From contig CAVOYU010000001.1 in NCBI GenBank assembly GCA_963700775.1, positions 62,001 through 126,000 of the forward strand: a DNA stretch of 64,000 nucleotides, read 5' to 3'. Each line of letters opens with the position of its first letter. Position 1 is the first letter of the stretch. Below are positions 46,013 to 54,117 of this stretch, one piece after another. A model generated the notes under the pieces. The model was given only the letters and a program-made list of their open reading frames with translations. It did no database searches and was not told the origin of the DNA. This DNA comes from Thermohalobaculum sp963700775. GTDB taxonomy: Bacteria; Pseudomonadota; Alphaproteobacteria; Rhodobacterales; Rhodobacteraceae. Made by a program: the position numbers and the translations under genes.

Positions 46013-47272
46013 TCAGGCGACCTGGGACTCGACCACGCCGTTTCCCTGCCCCGCAAGGCCCAGCTTCTCGCCCACATCGGCGAAGACGCCCAGCGCCTCC
46101 GTGATCTGCGCGTCGTCATGGGCCGCCGACACCGAGACCCTGAGCAGCGACAGCGCGTTCGGCGTCGCCGGCGGGATCGCGATGTTGGTGTAGATACCGG
46201 CGTCGATCAGGGCGTTCCACAGCATCACCGCCGACTGCGGGTCGGGCAGCTTGACCGCAACCACCGGGCTGATCTCCGGCCCGAGGTCGAAGCCCATCGC
46301 CTTCAGCCCGCGATAGAGCCGGGTGGCGTTGCGGATCAGCCGGTCGCGCAGCTCGGGCGACTCCGCCATGCGCTTGAACGCCGCCCGCGCGGTCGCCACC
46401 GTCGGCGGCGTCAGCGAGGCGGTGAACATGTAGGGCCGCGAGTAGGAGCGCAGCGTCTCGAAGCCCGGCACGTCCGAGACGCAGTAGCCGCCGGTCGTGC
46501 CGACGCTCTTCGAGAAGGTGCCGACGATGTAGTCGCAGTCCTTCTCGACCCCTTCCGCCTCGCACTTGCCGCGCCCATGGGCGCCGAGCACGCCCAGCGA
46601 ATGGGCCTCGTCGACCAGCAGGTAGACGTCGTCGCCCGCCTCGCGCTTCACCGCGGCGATCTCGGCGAGCGGCGAGCTGTCGCCCAGCATCGAGTAGATG
46701 CCCTCGACCACGATCACCTTGTCGCCCGGCGTGCCCTTCAGCCGCGCCAGCCGCTTGGCCAGGTCTTCCGGGCTGTTGTGGCGGAACCGGATGGTCTCGG
46801 CGTCGCTCATCTTGCAGGCATCGTAGATCGAGGCGTGGCTGTCGGCGTCGATCAGCAGGTGGTCGCCCTTCTCCGCCAGGCCCGAGATCACGCCCAGATT
46901 GGCGAGGTATCCGGTCGAGTACAGGATCGTCGCCCGCTTGTCGTAGAACGCTGCGATCTCGCGCTCCAGCGCCCGGTGCCCTTCATAGGTGCCGTTGGCG
47001 ATGCGCGAGCCGGTGGTGCCGGCGCCGTGGCTGCGCGCGGCCTCCGCGGCCGCGGCGATGCAGAACGGATCGAAGGTCAGCCCAAGATAGTTGTTGGTGC
47101 CGAACAGCATCACCGGCTTGCCGTCCAGGATGGCCCGGGTCGGCGTATTCAGCCGGTCGAATTTCAGCGAGGTCGGGTCGCGGCCGAGGGCCTGAAGGGC
47201 GCCATAGGCCGACTTCACCGCCTCCACTCGTCTCTTGATACCCATGAGATCAGTCAACCTCCCCCATATCAC
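46013..47272 (-). CDS. spt: Serine palmitoyltransferase (alpha-oxoamine synthase)
   Basis: A 419-aa PLP enzyme that condenses serine with an acyl thioester to give 3-oxo-sphinganine, the first step of sphingolipid synthesis. Landmarks: FGTNNYLGLTFDP, GAGTTGSRIANGTYEGHRALE, LLVDEAHSLGVLGAHGRG, and the PLP lysine in VGTFSKSVGTTGGYCV. Glycine-using relatives (KBL, AONS) share the fold. The dedicated acyl carrier protein encoded just upstream and the nearby ceramide genes favour serine palmitoyltransferase. I use the GTG overlapping the acp stop (GTGA); an internal ATG at 47245 is possible, with GGGGAGG upstream. Confidence 0.85.
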   Translation of the reverse strand: MIWGRLTDLMGIKRRVEAVKSAYGALQALGRDPTSLKFDRLNTPTRAILDGKPVMLFGTNNYLGLTFDPFCIAAAAEAARSHGAGTTGSRIANGTYEGHRALEREIAAFYDKRATILYSTGYLANLGVISGLAEKGDHLLIDADSHASIYDACKMSDAETIRFRHNSPEDLAKRLARLKGTPGDKVIVVEGIYSMLGDSSPLAEIAAVKREAGDDVYLLVDEAHSLGVLGAHGRGKCEAEGVEKDCDYIVGTFSKSVGTTGGYCVSDVPGFETLRSYSRPYMFTASLTPPTVATARAAFKRMAESPELRDRLIRNATRLYRGLKAMGFDLGPEISPVVAVKLPDPQSAVMLWNALIDAGIYTNIAIPPATPNALSLLRVSVSAAHDDAQITEALGVFADVGEKLGLAGQGNGVVESQVA

Positions 47273-47535
47273 CCGCGATGGGTCGCCTCGGTTCCGTTCG
47301 ACACCGCCACCACGGTATCCGCCAGGTCACGCACCGTGCGCACCTCGGCAAGCTGGTCGAGCGGGATGGTGACGTCGAATTCGTCCTCGAGTTCCATCAC
47401 GAAGTCCATCACGCTGACCGAATCCAGGCCGGTGTCGTTGACGACGCTGCTGTCCAGCGTGATCGGACGCCCCGCGCCGATCTTGCTGCCGAGCAGCTCG
47501 AGCACCCGCCCCTGTATCTCTTCCGTCCGTTCCAT
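47269..47535 (-). CDS. acpR: Dedicated acyl carrier protein for sphingolipid synthesis
   Basis: An 88-aa acyl carrier protein. The phosphopantetheine attachment motif is NDTGLDSVSVMDFVMELED, with Ser as the modified residue; flanking helices and acidic charge are typical. It overlaps the start of spt by four bases, which couples production of the carrier to that of the enzyme taking its acyl group. In Caulobacter such a carrier is loaded by an AasR-type ligase, and one is encoded at 25.9 kb. Confidence 0.88.
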   Translation of the reverse strand: MERTEEIQGRVLELLGSKIGAGRPITLDSSVVNDTGLDSVSVMDFVMELEDEFDVTIPLDQLAEVRTVRDLADTVVAVSNGTEATHRG

Positions 47536-47841
47536 GCCCACGTTCTTCGCCTGATCGGATCCCGCCGAGGCCAACCCTGGGCCAGCCCAGCGGGCACTGC
47601 CATCTCCGGGCAAGGAGAGCTTCCGATGTTCCTGCCTGCACGCGCTCGGGCCAAAATCTGCCGCCCGGTCACGCTTTATTCATTGAACGGCGACCAAACC
47701 GTCAAACCTCTGGTCTATCGTCGTATCAAGGACAGCCTGTCCTTCGGTCCGTTCCGGGTTGCCGGCCCGGGCTCGCTTAGGCGTTGCCCGGTGCAGACCG
47801 CCCTCCGCCGGGGCGGCCGTTGCCGCCCCGGCGGGGAATCC
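47536..47841. other. Intergenic spacer before acpR-spt
   Basis: About 300 bases with no supported gene. It holds a strong GC hairpin (listed separately) on the nucleotidyltransferase side and a short AT-rich stretch near 47670-47710. There, on the minus strand, a TTGACG hexamer is followed about 17 bases later by an A/T-rich run, a weak promoter candidate for acpR-spt. Confidence 0.4.
47805..47834 (-). terminator. Strong GC hairpin after the nucleotidyltransferase gene
   Basis: A perfect 13-base inverted repeat, CCGCCGGGGCGGC, loop CGTT, then its complement. It lies eight bases beyond the nucleotidyltransferase stop. No T-run follows, so it may be an intrinsic pause site or an RNA-stabilising end rather than a classical terminator. 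It separates cerR/nucleotidyltransferase from acpR-spt. Confidence 0.45.
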
Positions 47842-48604
47842 TTACATCGCGCTGCTCATCGCCGCAGTCTCGGCAGCGCCGAGGAAGCGCGCGACCTTGC
47901 GCTCGGCGATCGGCAGATCGCGCAGGAAGTCGACCTCGCTCCACGCCAGCCCCTCGATCGACACCACGCCGACGCCGCCTTCCTTGGCCAGCGCGTCGAT
48001 GATCGACAGATACCAGCGCCGCAGCGTCGCCTGGTCGCGCAGCGCCCGGTCCATGGCACGGACGAAACGATCGCCTCCGTCGCCGCGGAACCGGATCATG
48101 CCGATCGACTCGCCGTCCACCGGATCCTCGAGCGTCTTGCCGATCGCGACCAGCCGGTCGCCGTCGCGCTGCACCTTCATGTCGTCGGAATCGTAGCTGT
48201 CCTTGCGGTCGACGGTCACCGTGATCGGCGCCAGCGCCTTTGCCAGCACGCGCTCGGCGATCGCCGACTTCGAACAGCGTGTCGCCGTTCAGCAGCAGCG
48301 TGTCCGAACCGATCAGATCCTTCGCCGCCCAGCACGAGCCGATGTTGTCGGCGACCGTGTAGAACGGATTGTAGACGGTGCGCACGTCGGCGCGGAAACT
48401 GGTGGTCTTCAGCATCGCCTCGACCGCGTCGCCGCAGAAGCCGGTGACGACCGCAATGTCCTCGACCCCCGCATCGGCGAGGGCACGAATTTGCCATTCC
48501 AGAATTGGACGGCCGCCGATCTGCACCAGGCATTTCGGCCGCGAGTCGGTCAGGGGAGACAAGCGCTTCCCTTGTCCCGCGCTCAGGATCACTGCGTTGG
48601 TCAT
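47842..48604 (-). CDS. LicC/GlmU-like nucleotidyltransferase of the sphingolipid locus (one frameshift)
   Basis: About 253 residues once a break near base 48269 is corrected. The first part has the nucleotidyltransferase loop AVILSAGQGKRLSPLTDSRPK, the basic residue strand LVQIGGRPILEWQI and the metal motif LLLNGDTLFEV. Removing one G from GTCGGCGATC continues AIAERVLAKALAPITVTVD. The fold activates a phosphorylated alcohol (choline-, glycerate- or sugar-phosphate) with CTP or another NTP. It has its own ribosome site GAGGGA. Its place between cerR and acpR-spt suggests a headgroup role; it is a second candidate for the CpgD-type step, besides the 16.3 kb gene. Confidence 0.72.
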
Positions 48605-48728
48605 TGTCCCTCGGCTTTTCGTTCTTCTGATTAAGTAACTCTTTCGCCGACAAACAAAGCTCTGAAAAGACAACTTTTGTTACAGTTCCTTGCGATGGTC
48701 GCTTCAGTTAAAGCCTCCGCAGCCGCGA

Positions 48729-49703
48729 TCACCGCAGCCATCCGGCCTCGCGATACCATGCCACCGCGAGGGCAAATCCATCCGCGAGAGTGATTTTCGG
48801 GCGCCACAACCCAGGGTTGATTTGCCGGGACGGGTCCGACGACCAGTCGGCATGCAGCATTTCACGAACCTTCTGCGAGGTGACCATCCGCGTGCCGCCG
48901 ACCAGCGCCGCGGCGTCGCCCAGAAGCCCGATCCCGTGCAGCAGCGCCGCCGGCACCCGGCGCGGCCGCGGGTTGCGGCCGAGGGCGGCCGCGGCGGCGC
49001 CGGAGAGTTCTTCCCAGGAATACCCGGCCGCCCGCGCATCGGTCACCTCGTGGATCGCCGGCGGCGGCGCGGCGGCGAGAACGGCCAGCACCGCATCGGC
49101 GAGATCGTCCACATGGACCACCGTCAGCCGCGCCTCCGGACCGTTCAGCATTGGCTGGACCGGGCCAGCCGCAGCCTTGAAAACATTGAGTGTTTCGCGG
49201 TCTCCGGGCCCATAGACCGCGGCCGGGCGCAGGATGGACCAGCGCCCCTCGCCGGCCGCCGCCAACAGCCGCTCCTCGGCCGCGCGCTTCGACGCGGCGT
49301 AGTGAGAAAGCCCCGGCTCGCGGGCCGCCATCGAGGACATGTGCAGGAACAGCGCCTCTGGCGCTTCCGCCCTCCAGGTGGCGGCCAGCGCCGCCGTCGC
49401 CGCCGCGTTGGCGCGGTCGAATTCGGCCCGGCTCCGGCCCTTGATCGCCCCGGCCAGATGCACGACCGCATCGGCGCCGCGAACCAGCTCGCGCAGCGTG
49501 CCCGGCTCCTCGAGCCTGCCGGGAACCACCTCGACCGGCCCGCCCGGCAACGCCGGCAGCCGCGGCATCGAGCGCGCCAGCGCCCGGATCCGCCAGCCGC
49601 GCTCGGCCAGGCGCGCGGCGAGGCGGCCACCGATGAAACCGGTGATCCCCGTGATCACGGCCAGCCTGCCGCGACCGTCCGCCGCATTTGTTTCGGAGCC
49701 CAT
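48729..49703 (-). CDS. cerR: NAD(P)-dependent epimerase-family reductase, CerR-like
   Basis: A 324-aa short-chain/epimerase-type protein. The cofactor loop is AVITGITGFIGGRLA, the catalytic Tyr-x3-Lys is SHYAASKRAAEE, and an acceptor strand is WSILRPAAVYGPGDRET. In Caulobacter the corresponding epimerase-like enzyme (CerR) reduces the 3-oxo group of the sphingoid base or ceramide. Position upstream of the nucleotidyltransferase, acpR and spt genes, with spacings of 124 and 306 bases, supports this. A nucleotide-sugar epimerase is the alternative. Confidence 0.75.
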   Translation of the reverse strand: MGSETNAADGRGRLAVITGITGFIGGRLAARLAERGWRIRALARSMPRLPALPGGPVEVVPGRLEEPGTLRELVRGADAVVHLAGAIKGRSRAEFDRANAAATAALAATWRAEAPEALFLHMSSMAAREPGLSHYAASKRAAEERLLAAAGEGRWSILRPAAVYGPGDRETLNVFKAAAGPVQPMLNGPEARLTVVHVDDLADAVLAVLAAAPPPAIHEVTDARAAGYSWEELSGAAAAALGRNPRPRRVPAALLHGIGLLGDAAALVGGTRMVTSQKVREMLHADWSSDPSRQINPGLWRPKITLADGFALAVAWYREAGWLR

Positions 49704-49740
49704 TCGTCAGCGCCTCACCGGTCCGTGAACGGGTTTGCCC

Positions 49741-49782
49741 CGCGACCGTTACCCCGCGACCGTTACCCCGTGACCGTTACCT
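49741..49782. repeat. Three 14-base tandem repeats
   Basis: Two exact copies of CGCGACCGTTACCC followed by a near copy, CGTGACCGTTACCT, in the short spacer between cerR and the PbfA-like gene. The unit contains GGTAACGGTC on the other strand. Function unknown; regulator-binding iterons or chance slippage are both possible. Confidence 0.85.
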
Positions 49783-49817
49783 CGGGCTCGCGCCGGCGGC
49801 AACGGCGCGGATCGGCC

Positions 49818-51188
49818 TCAGCCGGCGAGCACCGCTTCCTCGACGATCGTCAGCGCCCGGTCCAGGTCCTCGCGCGCGATCACCAGCGGCGGCGAGAGTG
49901 TCAGCACCGCCCCCTGGCTGATCTTGAAGCTGAGCCCCGCTTCGAGGCAGCGGTAGTAGATCCGCTCGGCGATCTCGTCGCCCGGCGCCTTGGCGTCCCG
50001 GTCGGCGACGATCTCGACCCCGAACAGCAGCCCCCTGCCCCTGACATCGCCGACCAGCGCCGAGCGGTCCATCAGCGCCCGCATCCGGTCCATCGCATAC
50101 TGCCCGAGCTCGGCCGCCCGTTCCGCCAGCCCCTCCTCCTCGATGATCCGGATGGTCGTCAGCGCCGCCCGCGCGGTCACCGGGTTCTTCTCGTGAGTGT
50201 AGTGGCCGATGGCGAAATCCCCGGCCACGTCCAGGTCGCTGCGCGCGATGGCGGCGGCGATCGGCAGGATGCCGCCGCCCAGCGACTTGCCCAGCACGAT
50301 GATGTCCGGCGTCACGCCGTCGTGATCGGAGGCGAAGAACTTGCCGGTCTTGCCGAGCCCGGTGGGGATCTCGTCGAAGATCAGCAGCGTCCCGTGCCGG
50401 TCGCAGGCGTCGCGGACCCGCTGCCAGAAGCCCGGCGGCGGCACATAGGGAACGGCCCGCATCGGCTCGGCGATCACGGCGGCGACATCGCCCTCGCGGC
50501 CGAGGACGTAGTCCAGCATCCCCGCGCAGGCCAGGCCGCAGACATCCGGCCCCGCGTGGTTGTAGGGGCAGCGGTAGCAGGCGAAGGGCGCCACATGCTC
50601 GGCGCCCGGCAGCAGCGGCCCGGCGATCCCGGAGCGGAAGGTGTGTTCGCCCCCGACACTCGCCGCCCCGAAGCCGGCGCCGTGGAAGGCGTCCCAGAAG
50701 CTCACGGTCTTGAACCTACCCGTCGCGGCGCGGGCCACCTTCAGCGCCACCTCGACCGCGTCCGAGCCGCCGGTGGTGAAGAGGCACTTGCCGAGGTCGC
50801 CCGGCGCGATCTCCGCCAGCTTTTCGGCCAGCTCCACCGCCGGCTCGCAGGTGAAGCGCCGCGGCGCGAAGCTCAGCGCGTCGAGCTGCGCCTTGATCGC
50901 GGCGACGAGCTTAGGATGGCCATAGCCGATGTGGTGGACCGAGTTGCCATGGAAGTCCATGTAGCGCCGCCCGCCGGTATCCTCGATCCAGATCCCCTCC
51001 GCCCTGGCGATGCCGGAGAGCACCGGGCTGGACAGCGACTGGTGCAGGAACACCTTTGCGTCCCGCTCCACCAGCGCGCGGGTGGCCGGGTCGTCATTGC
51101 GCGCCCGCCACCGGGCGCGCGCGGCGGAGGTGTTGGATTCGCCCTCCGTATGGGCGGCAGAGGGTGCAGGCTTGTCCATCCGGTCCAT
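49818..51188 (-). CDS. pbfA: (R)-1-hydroxy-2-aminoethylphosphonate ammonia-lyase, PbfA-like
   Basis: A 456-aa protein with the class III aminotransferase fold: FTTGGSDAVEVALKVARA, LLIFDEIPTGLGKTGKFFA and the PLP lysine in IIVLGKSLGGGILP. By fold alone it would be called an ornithine-type aminotransferase. Proteins of this type encoded beside phnW, phnY and phnA were shown to be PbfA, a PLP-dependent lyase turning 1-hydroxy-2-aminoethylphosphonate into phosphonoacetaldehyde and ammonia. Here the three partner genes are immediately upstream, so PbfA is favoured. A terminator-like hairpin and an AT-rich inverted repeat upstream suggest its own promoter. Confidence 0.78.
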   Translation of the reverse strand: MDRMDKPAPSAAHTEGESNTSAARARWRARNDDPATRALVERDAKVFLHQSLSSPVLSGIARAEGIWIEDTGGRRYMDFHGNSVHHIGYGHPKLVAAIKAQLDALSFAPRRFTCEPAVELAEKLAEIAPGDLGKCLFTTGGSDAVEVALKVARAATGRFKTVSFWDAFHGAGFGAASVGGEHTFRSGIAGPLLPGAEHVAPFACYRCPYNHAGPDVCGLACAGMLDYVLGREGDVAAVIAEPMRAVPYVPPPGFWQRVRDACDRHGTLLIFDEIPTGLGKTGKFFASDHDGVTPDIIVLGKSLGGGILPIAAAIARSDLDVAGDFAIGHYTHEKNPVTARAALTTIRIIEEEGLAERAAELGQYAMDRMRALMDRSALVGDVRGRGLLFGVEIVADRDAKAPGDEIAERIYYRCLEAGLSFKISQGAVLTLSPPLVIAREDLDRALTIVEEAVLAG

Positions 51189-51233
51189 TCCCCGCAGGGG
51201 GTGCGCTCACGCTTTGCTCACACCCCCGGATTC

Positions 51234-51253
51234 TTGATTTATAATTAAATCAA
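51234..51253 (-). promoter_or_regulatory. AT-rich inverted repeat upstream of the PbfA-like gene
   Basis: TTGATTT, six-base spacer, AAATCAA: a perfect seven-base-arm inverted repeat 46 bases before the pbfA start, in a GC-rich background. It shares GATTTATAA with a site upstream of phnW. It is a candidate operator for the LysR regulator encoded at 57.4 kb. Confidence 0.5.
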
Positions 51254-51299
51254 TATCTTAGGTACCTGCTCAACATTGAGCACCCACCGAAAAGGGCGC

Positions 51300-51322
51300 A
51301 TGCCCGGGCGGCGCCCGGGCAT
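51300..51322 (-). terminator. Intrinsic-terminator-like hairpin after phnY
   Basis: A perfect ten-base stem, ATGCCCGGGC with loop GGC, 14 bases after the phnY stop on the minus strand. It is followed shortly by CCCTTTTC. The short T-run makes it a plausible rho-independent terminator that ends the phnW-phnA-phnY transcript before pbfA. Confidence 0.6.
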
Positions 51323-51335
51323 TCCGCTTCCGTCG

Positions 51336-52798
51336 TCACCCCGGCCAGGGCAGCGAATAGGTCTTCACGTTGGTGAAGAATTTCATCGCCTCGAGCACGC
51401 CTTCCTTGACCCCGTTGCCCGAATCCTTGATGCCCCCGAAGGGCGACATCTCGATCCGGTAGCCCGGCTGCTCCCAGATGTTGCAGGTGCCGACGTCCAG
51501 CCCGTTGATATAGGCGATGGCCCGGTTCAGGTCGTTGGTGCAGACGCCCGAGGAAAGCCCGAACGGCGTCCCGTTCGAGATCGCCATGACCTCCGCGTCA
51601 TTGTCCGGCACGCGCACGATCGGGACGATGGGTCCGAAGGTCTCCTCCATCACCAGCTCGCTCCCGTGCGGCACATGGTCGACCACGATCGGCGGCAGCA
51701 GCGCACCGCTTCCGGCCCGGGATCGTAGAGCACCTTCGCCCCCTGCTCGGCAGCCATGTAGACGCGCTTCTCGAACAGCTCCGCCGCCTGGGCGTGGATC
51801 ACGCAGCCAAGCTGGGTCTGCGGGTCCTGCGGGTCGCCGAAGCGGAGCGCCTTGGCGCGCTCCAGAACCATGGGGACGAACTCGTCGGCCACACTCTCCT
51901 GGACCAGGATCCGCTTGATCGCCGTGCAGCGCTGGCCCGAATTGCCGGTGGCGCCGGCGACGGCGATGGCGGCGGCCTTCTCCAGATCGGCGGTCCCGAG
52001 GTCGTTCAGCACGATGAAGGGGTCGTTGCCGCCGAGCTCCAGCGCCGTGCGCTTGTACCCCGCCTTGGCGGCGATCATCTTGCCCACCGGCACGCCCCCG
52101 GTGAAGGTGATGATGTCGATGTTCGGATTGACGATCATCTCCTCGCCGATGTCCTTCGGCCAACCGGTCACCACCTGGAACATCTCCGTCGGCAGCCCCG
52201 CCTCATAGAGGATATCCGCCAGCGCCAGCGCGGTCAGCGGCGTCAGCTCCGTCGGCTTGCACACCACGCAGTTGTTGGTGGCGATCGCCGGCGCGATCTT
52301 GTGACTGACCATGTTCAGCGGATGGTTGAACGGCGTGATCGCCGAGATCGCCCGCACCGGCTCACGCTTGGTGTAGATCTTCCGCGCCTTGCCCTGCGGG
52401 GTCAGGTCGCAGGAGAAGATCTGGCCGTCGTCGAGGATCGCCATCTGGCCGGCGAGCGTGAACACGTCATAGGCGCGCCCGGTCTCATAGAGCGCGTGCT
52501 GGTGGCAGATCCCCAGCTCCAGCGTCAGCCATTGCGCCAGCCATTCGCGCTTCTGCCGGATCAGCTCGGCAGCGCGGAACAGGATCTGCTGGCGCTCGTA
52601 GCGGGTGAAGCTGGGCTTGTAGGCGGCAGCAACCTCGAATGCCTCGCGGGCATGTTCGGCATTGCCCGCCGGCACGGTGCCGATCACCGCGTCCGTATAC
52701 GGATACCGGACCTCGATGACGTCGTCGGCATCGACCTTGCGCCCGGCGATCCGCATCGGCTCGTGGCGGACCTTTACGCTGGCTGGCTTCTCGTTCAT
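51336..52798 (-). CDS. phnY: Phosphonoacetaldehyde dehydrogenase (one frameshift)
   Basis: About 487 residues: an aldehyde dehydrogenase with the catalytic cysteine in GNSGQRCTAIKR, the general-base glutamate in ALELGGNDPFI and the cofactor strand ITFTGGVPVGKMI. In this pathway it oxidises phosphonoacetaldehyde to phosphonoacetate with NAD. The frame breaks near base 51717, where YDPGPEA should continue GALLPPIVVDHVPHG; adding one G restores it. The last part has the family C-terminus (MSPFGGIKDSGNG). It lies 15 bases after phnA, so it is co-transcribed. Confidence 0.85.
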
Positions 52799-52813
52799 TT
52801 CACTCTCCCCGTC

Positions 52814-54067
52814 TCAGCGCGCCGCGGCCATGCAGGCGTAGTGGAAGGCGTCGAAGTTGCGCAGTTCCGGCGCCGTCGGCAATCCCGCGAGCTTGCGGTT
52901 GACGATGAACGGCACCTCCTGTTCGGTCAGTCCGCCATGGGAGCGCAACGGCTCCTTCAGCGCCGCGAGGTCGTGGCGGTGGGCCGAAGTGCCGATGGTC
53001 ATGTTCTCGCCCGAGACCAGCACGATGTCGCCGATCCGGTCGGCTGGCAGTTCGAACCGCTTCACCGCCTCGGCCCGGTCGATGACGACAGTGATCCCGG
53101 CAATCGCCTTCAGCTTCGCCATCACTCCGGCCCGGTCGGCGCCCGCTGGCAGATATGCGGTCGCGAACGATCCCAGTGCGCCGTGATGGACCACATAGGG
53201 GTCGGTGATCGGCAGGATCACCCGCGCCTTATCTTTGCCGAGCCACTCGTCCAGCAGGTCCTGCACATAGACGACTGCCGGCGAGCCGTCGGCCAGGTGC
53301 TTCGGTTTCATGCCGTGGTCCGCCGTGATCACCACCGCCGCACCCGCCTCGTCGAGCTGAGCGAGATACCTGTCGAACATGGCGTAGAAGGCGTTCGCCT
53401 GCGCCTCGCCCGGCGCGTATTTGTGCTGAACATAGTCCGTCGTGGTCAGGTACATGACGTCCGGTCTGAACTCGGCCAGCAGCTTTACCCCGGCGGCAAA
53501 GACAAACTCGGAGAGCTCGGCGGAATAGACTTCCGGCACCGGCCGCCCGAGCCATTTCGAGGCGTTGTCGATCCCGTGCTCGGCAACGGTGGTGGTGTCC
53601 GACTTCTCGGAGGAGAAGCAGACCGCCCGGTCTTCGTCGAATTTCAGCCCGTGGCCCAGCAGCGCCCTCAGCTTGTCCTTCGCGGTCACCACAGCCACCC
53701 GGGCGCCGGCGTCGTAGAAGGCCTTGAACACCGTCGGCGCGCGCAGGAAGCGCGGATCGTTCATCATCACTTCCTCGCCGGTCTCCGGCTCGTAGAGGTA
53801 GTTGCCGCAGATGCCATGCACCGCGGGCGGGCGGCCGGTGGCGATCGAAAGGTTGTTGGGGTTGGTGAAGCTCGGGATCACCGAATGCGCCATGCGCACC
53901 GTCCCCTTTGCCTTCACGCGCTCGAGGGCCGGCATCAGCCCGGCGGCGATGGCCGCGTCCAGATAGGCGGGCTCGCAGCCGTCGAGGCAGATCGAGATGG
54001 CGGGCACCTTCGGAAAGGCGTAGTCGCGGCCGTTCGCCTCGACGGTGACGGGAGTGACTTTGTTCAT
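52814..54067 (-). CDS. phnA: Phosphonoacetate hydrolase
   Basis: A 417-aa alkaline-phosphatase-superfamily enzyme that splits phosphonoacetate into acetate and phosphate. Metal ligands and nucleophile are visible in order: SICLDGCEPAYLD (Asp), SVIPSFTNPNNLSIATGRPP (Thr nucleophile), LTTTDYVQHKYAPG (Asp/His), VVITADHGMKPKH (Asp/His) and a late His in VPFIVNRK's preceding SHGGL. The set distinguishes it from sulfatases. The ATG giving MNKVTPVTV is used; longer frames upstream are not coding-like. It stands between phnW and phnY. Confidence 0.9.
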   Translation of the reverse strand: MNKVTPVTVEANGRDYAFPKVPAISICLDGCEPAYLDAAIAAGLMPALERVKAKGTVRMAHSVIPSFTNPNNLSIATGRPPAVHGICGNYLYEPETGEEVMMNDPRFLRAPTVFKAFYDAGARVAVVTAKDKLRALLGHGLKFDEDRAVCFSSEKSDTTTVAEHGIDNASKWLGRPVPEVYSAELSEFVFAAGVKLLAEFRPDVMYLTTTDYVQHKYAPGEAQANAFYAMFDRYLAQLDEAGAAVVITADHGMKPKHLADGSPAVVYVQDLLDEWLGKDKARVILPITDPYVVHHGALGSFATAYLPAGADRAGVMAKLKAIAGITVVIDRAEAVKRFELPADRIGDIVLVSGENMTIGTSAHRHDLAALKEPLRSHGGLTEQEVPFIVNRKLAGLPTAPELRNFDAFHYACMAAAR

Positions 54068-54117
54068 CCTGGATTGGTATCCTCTGTTTCCGGTCTCGCC
54101 GGCTCCGATCTCGCCGT

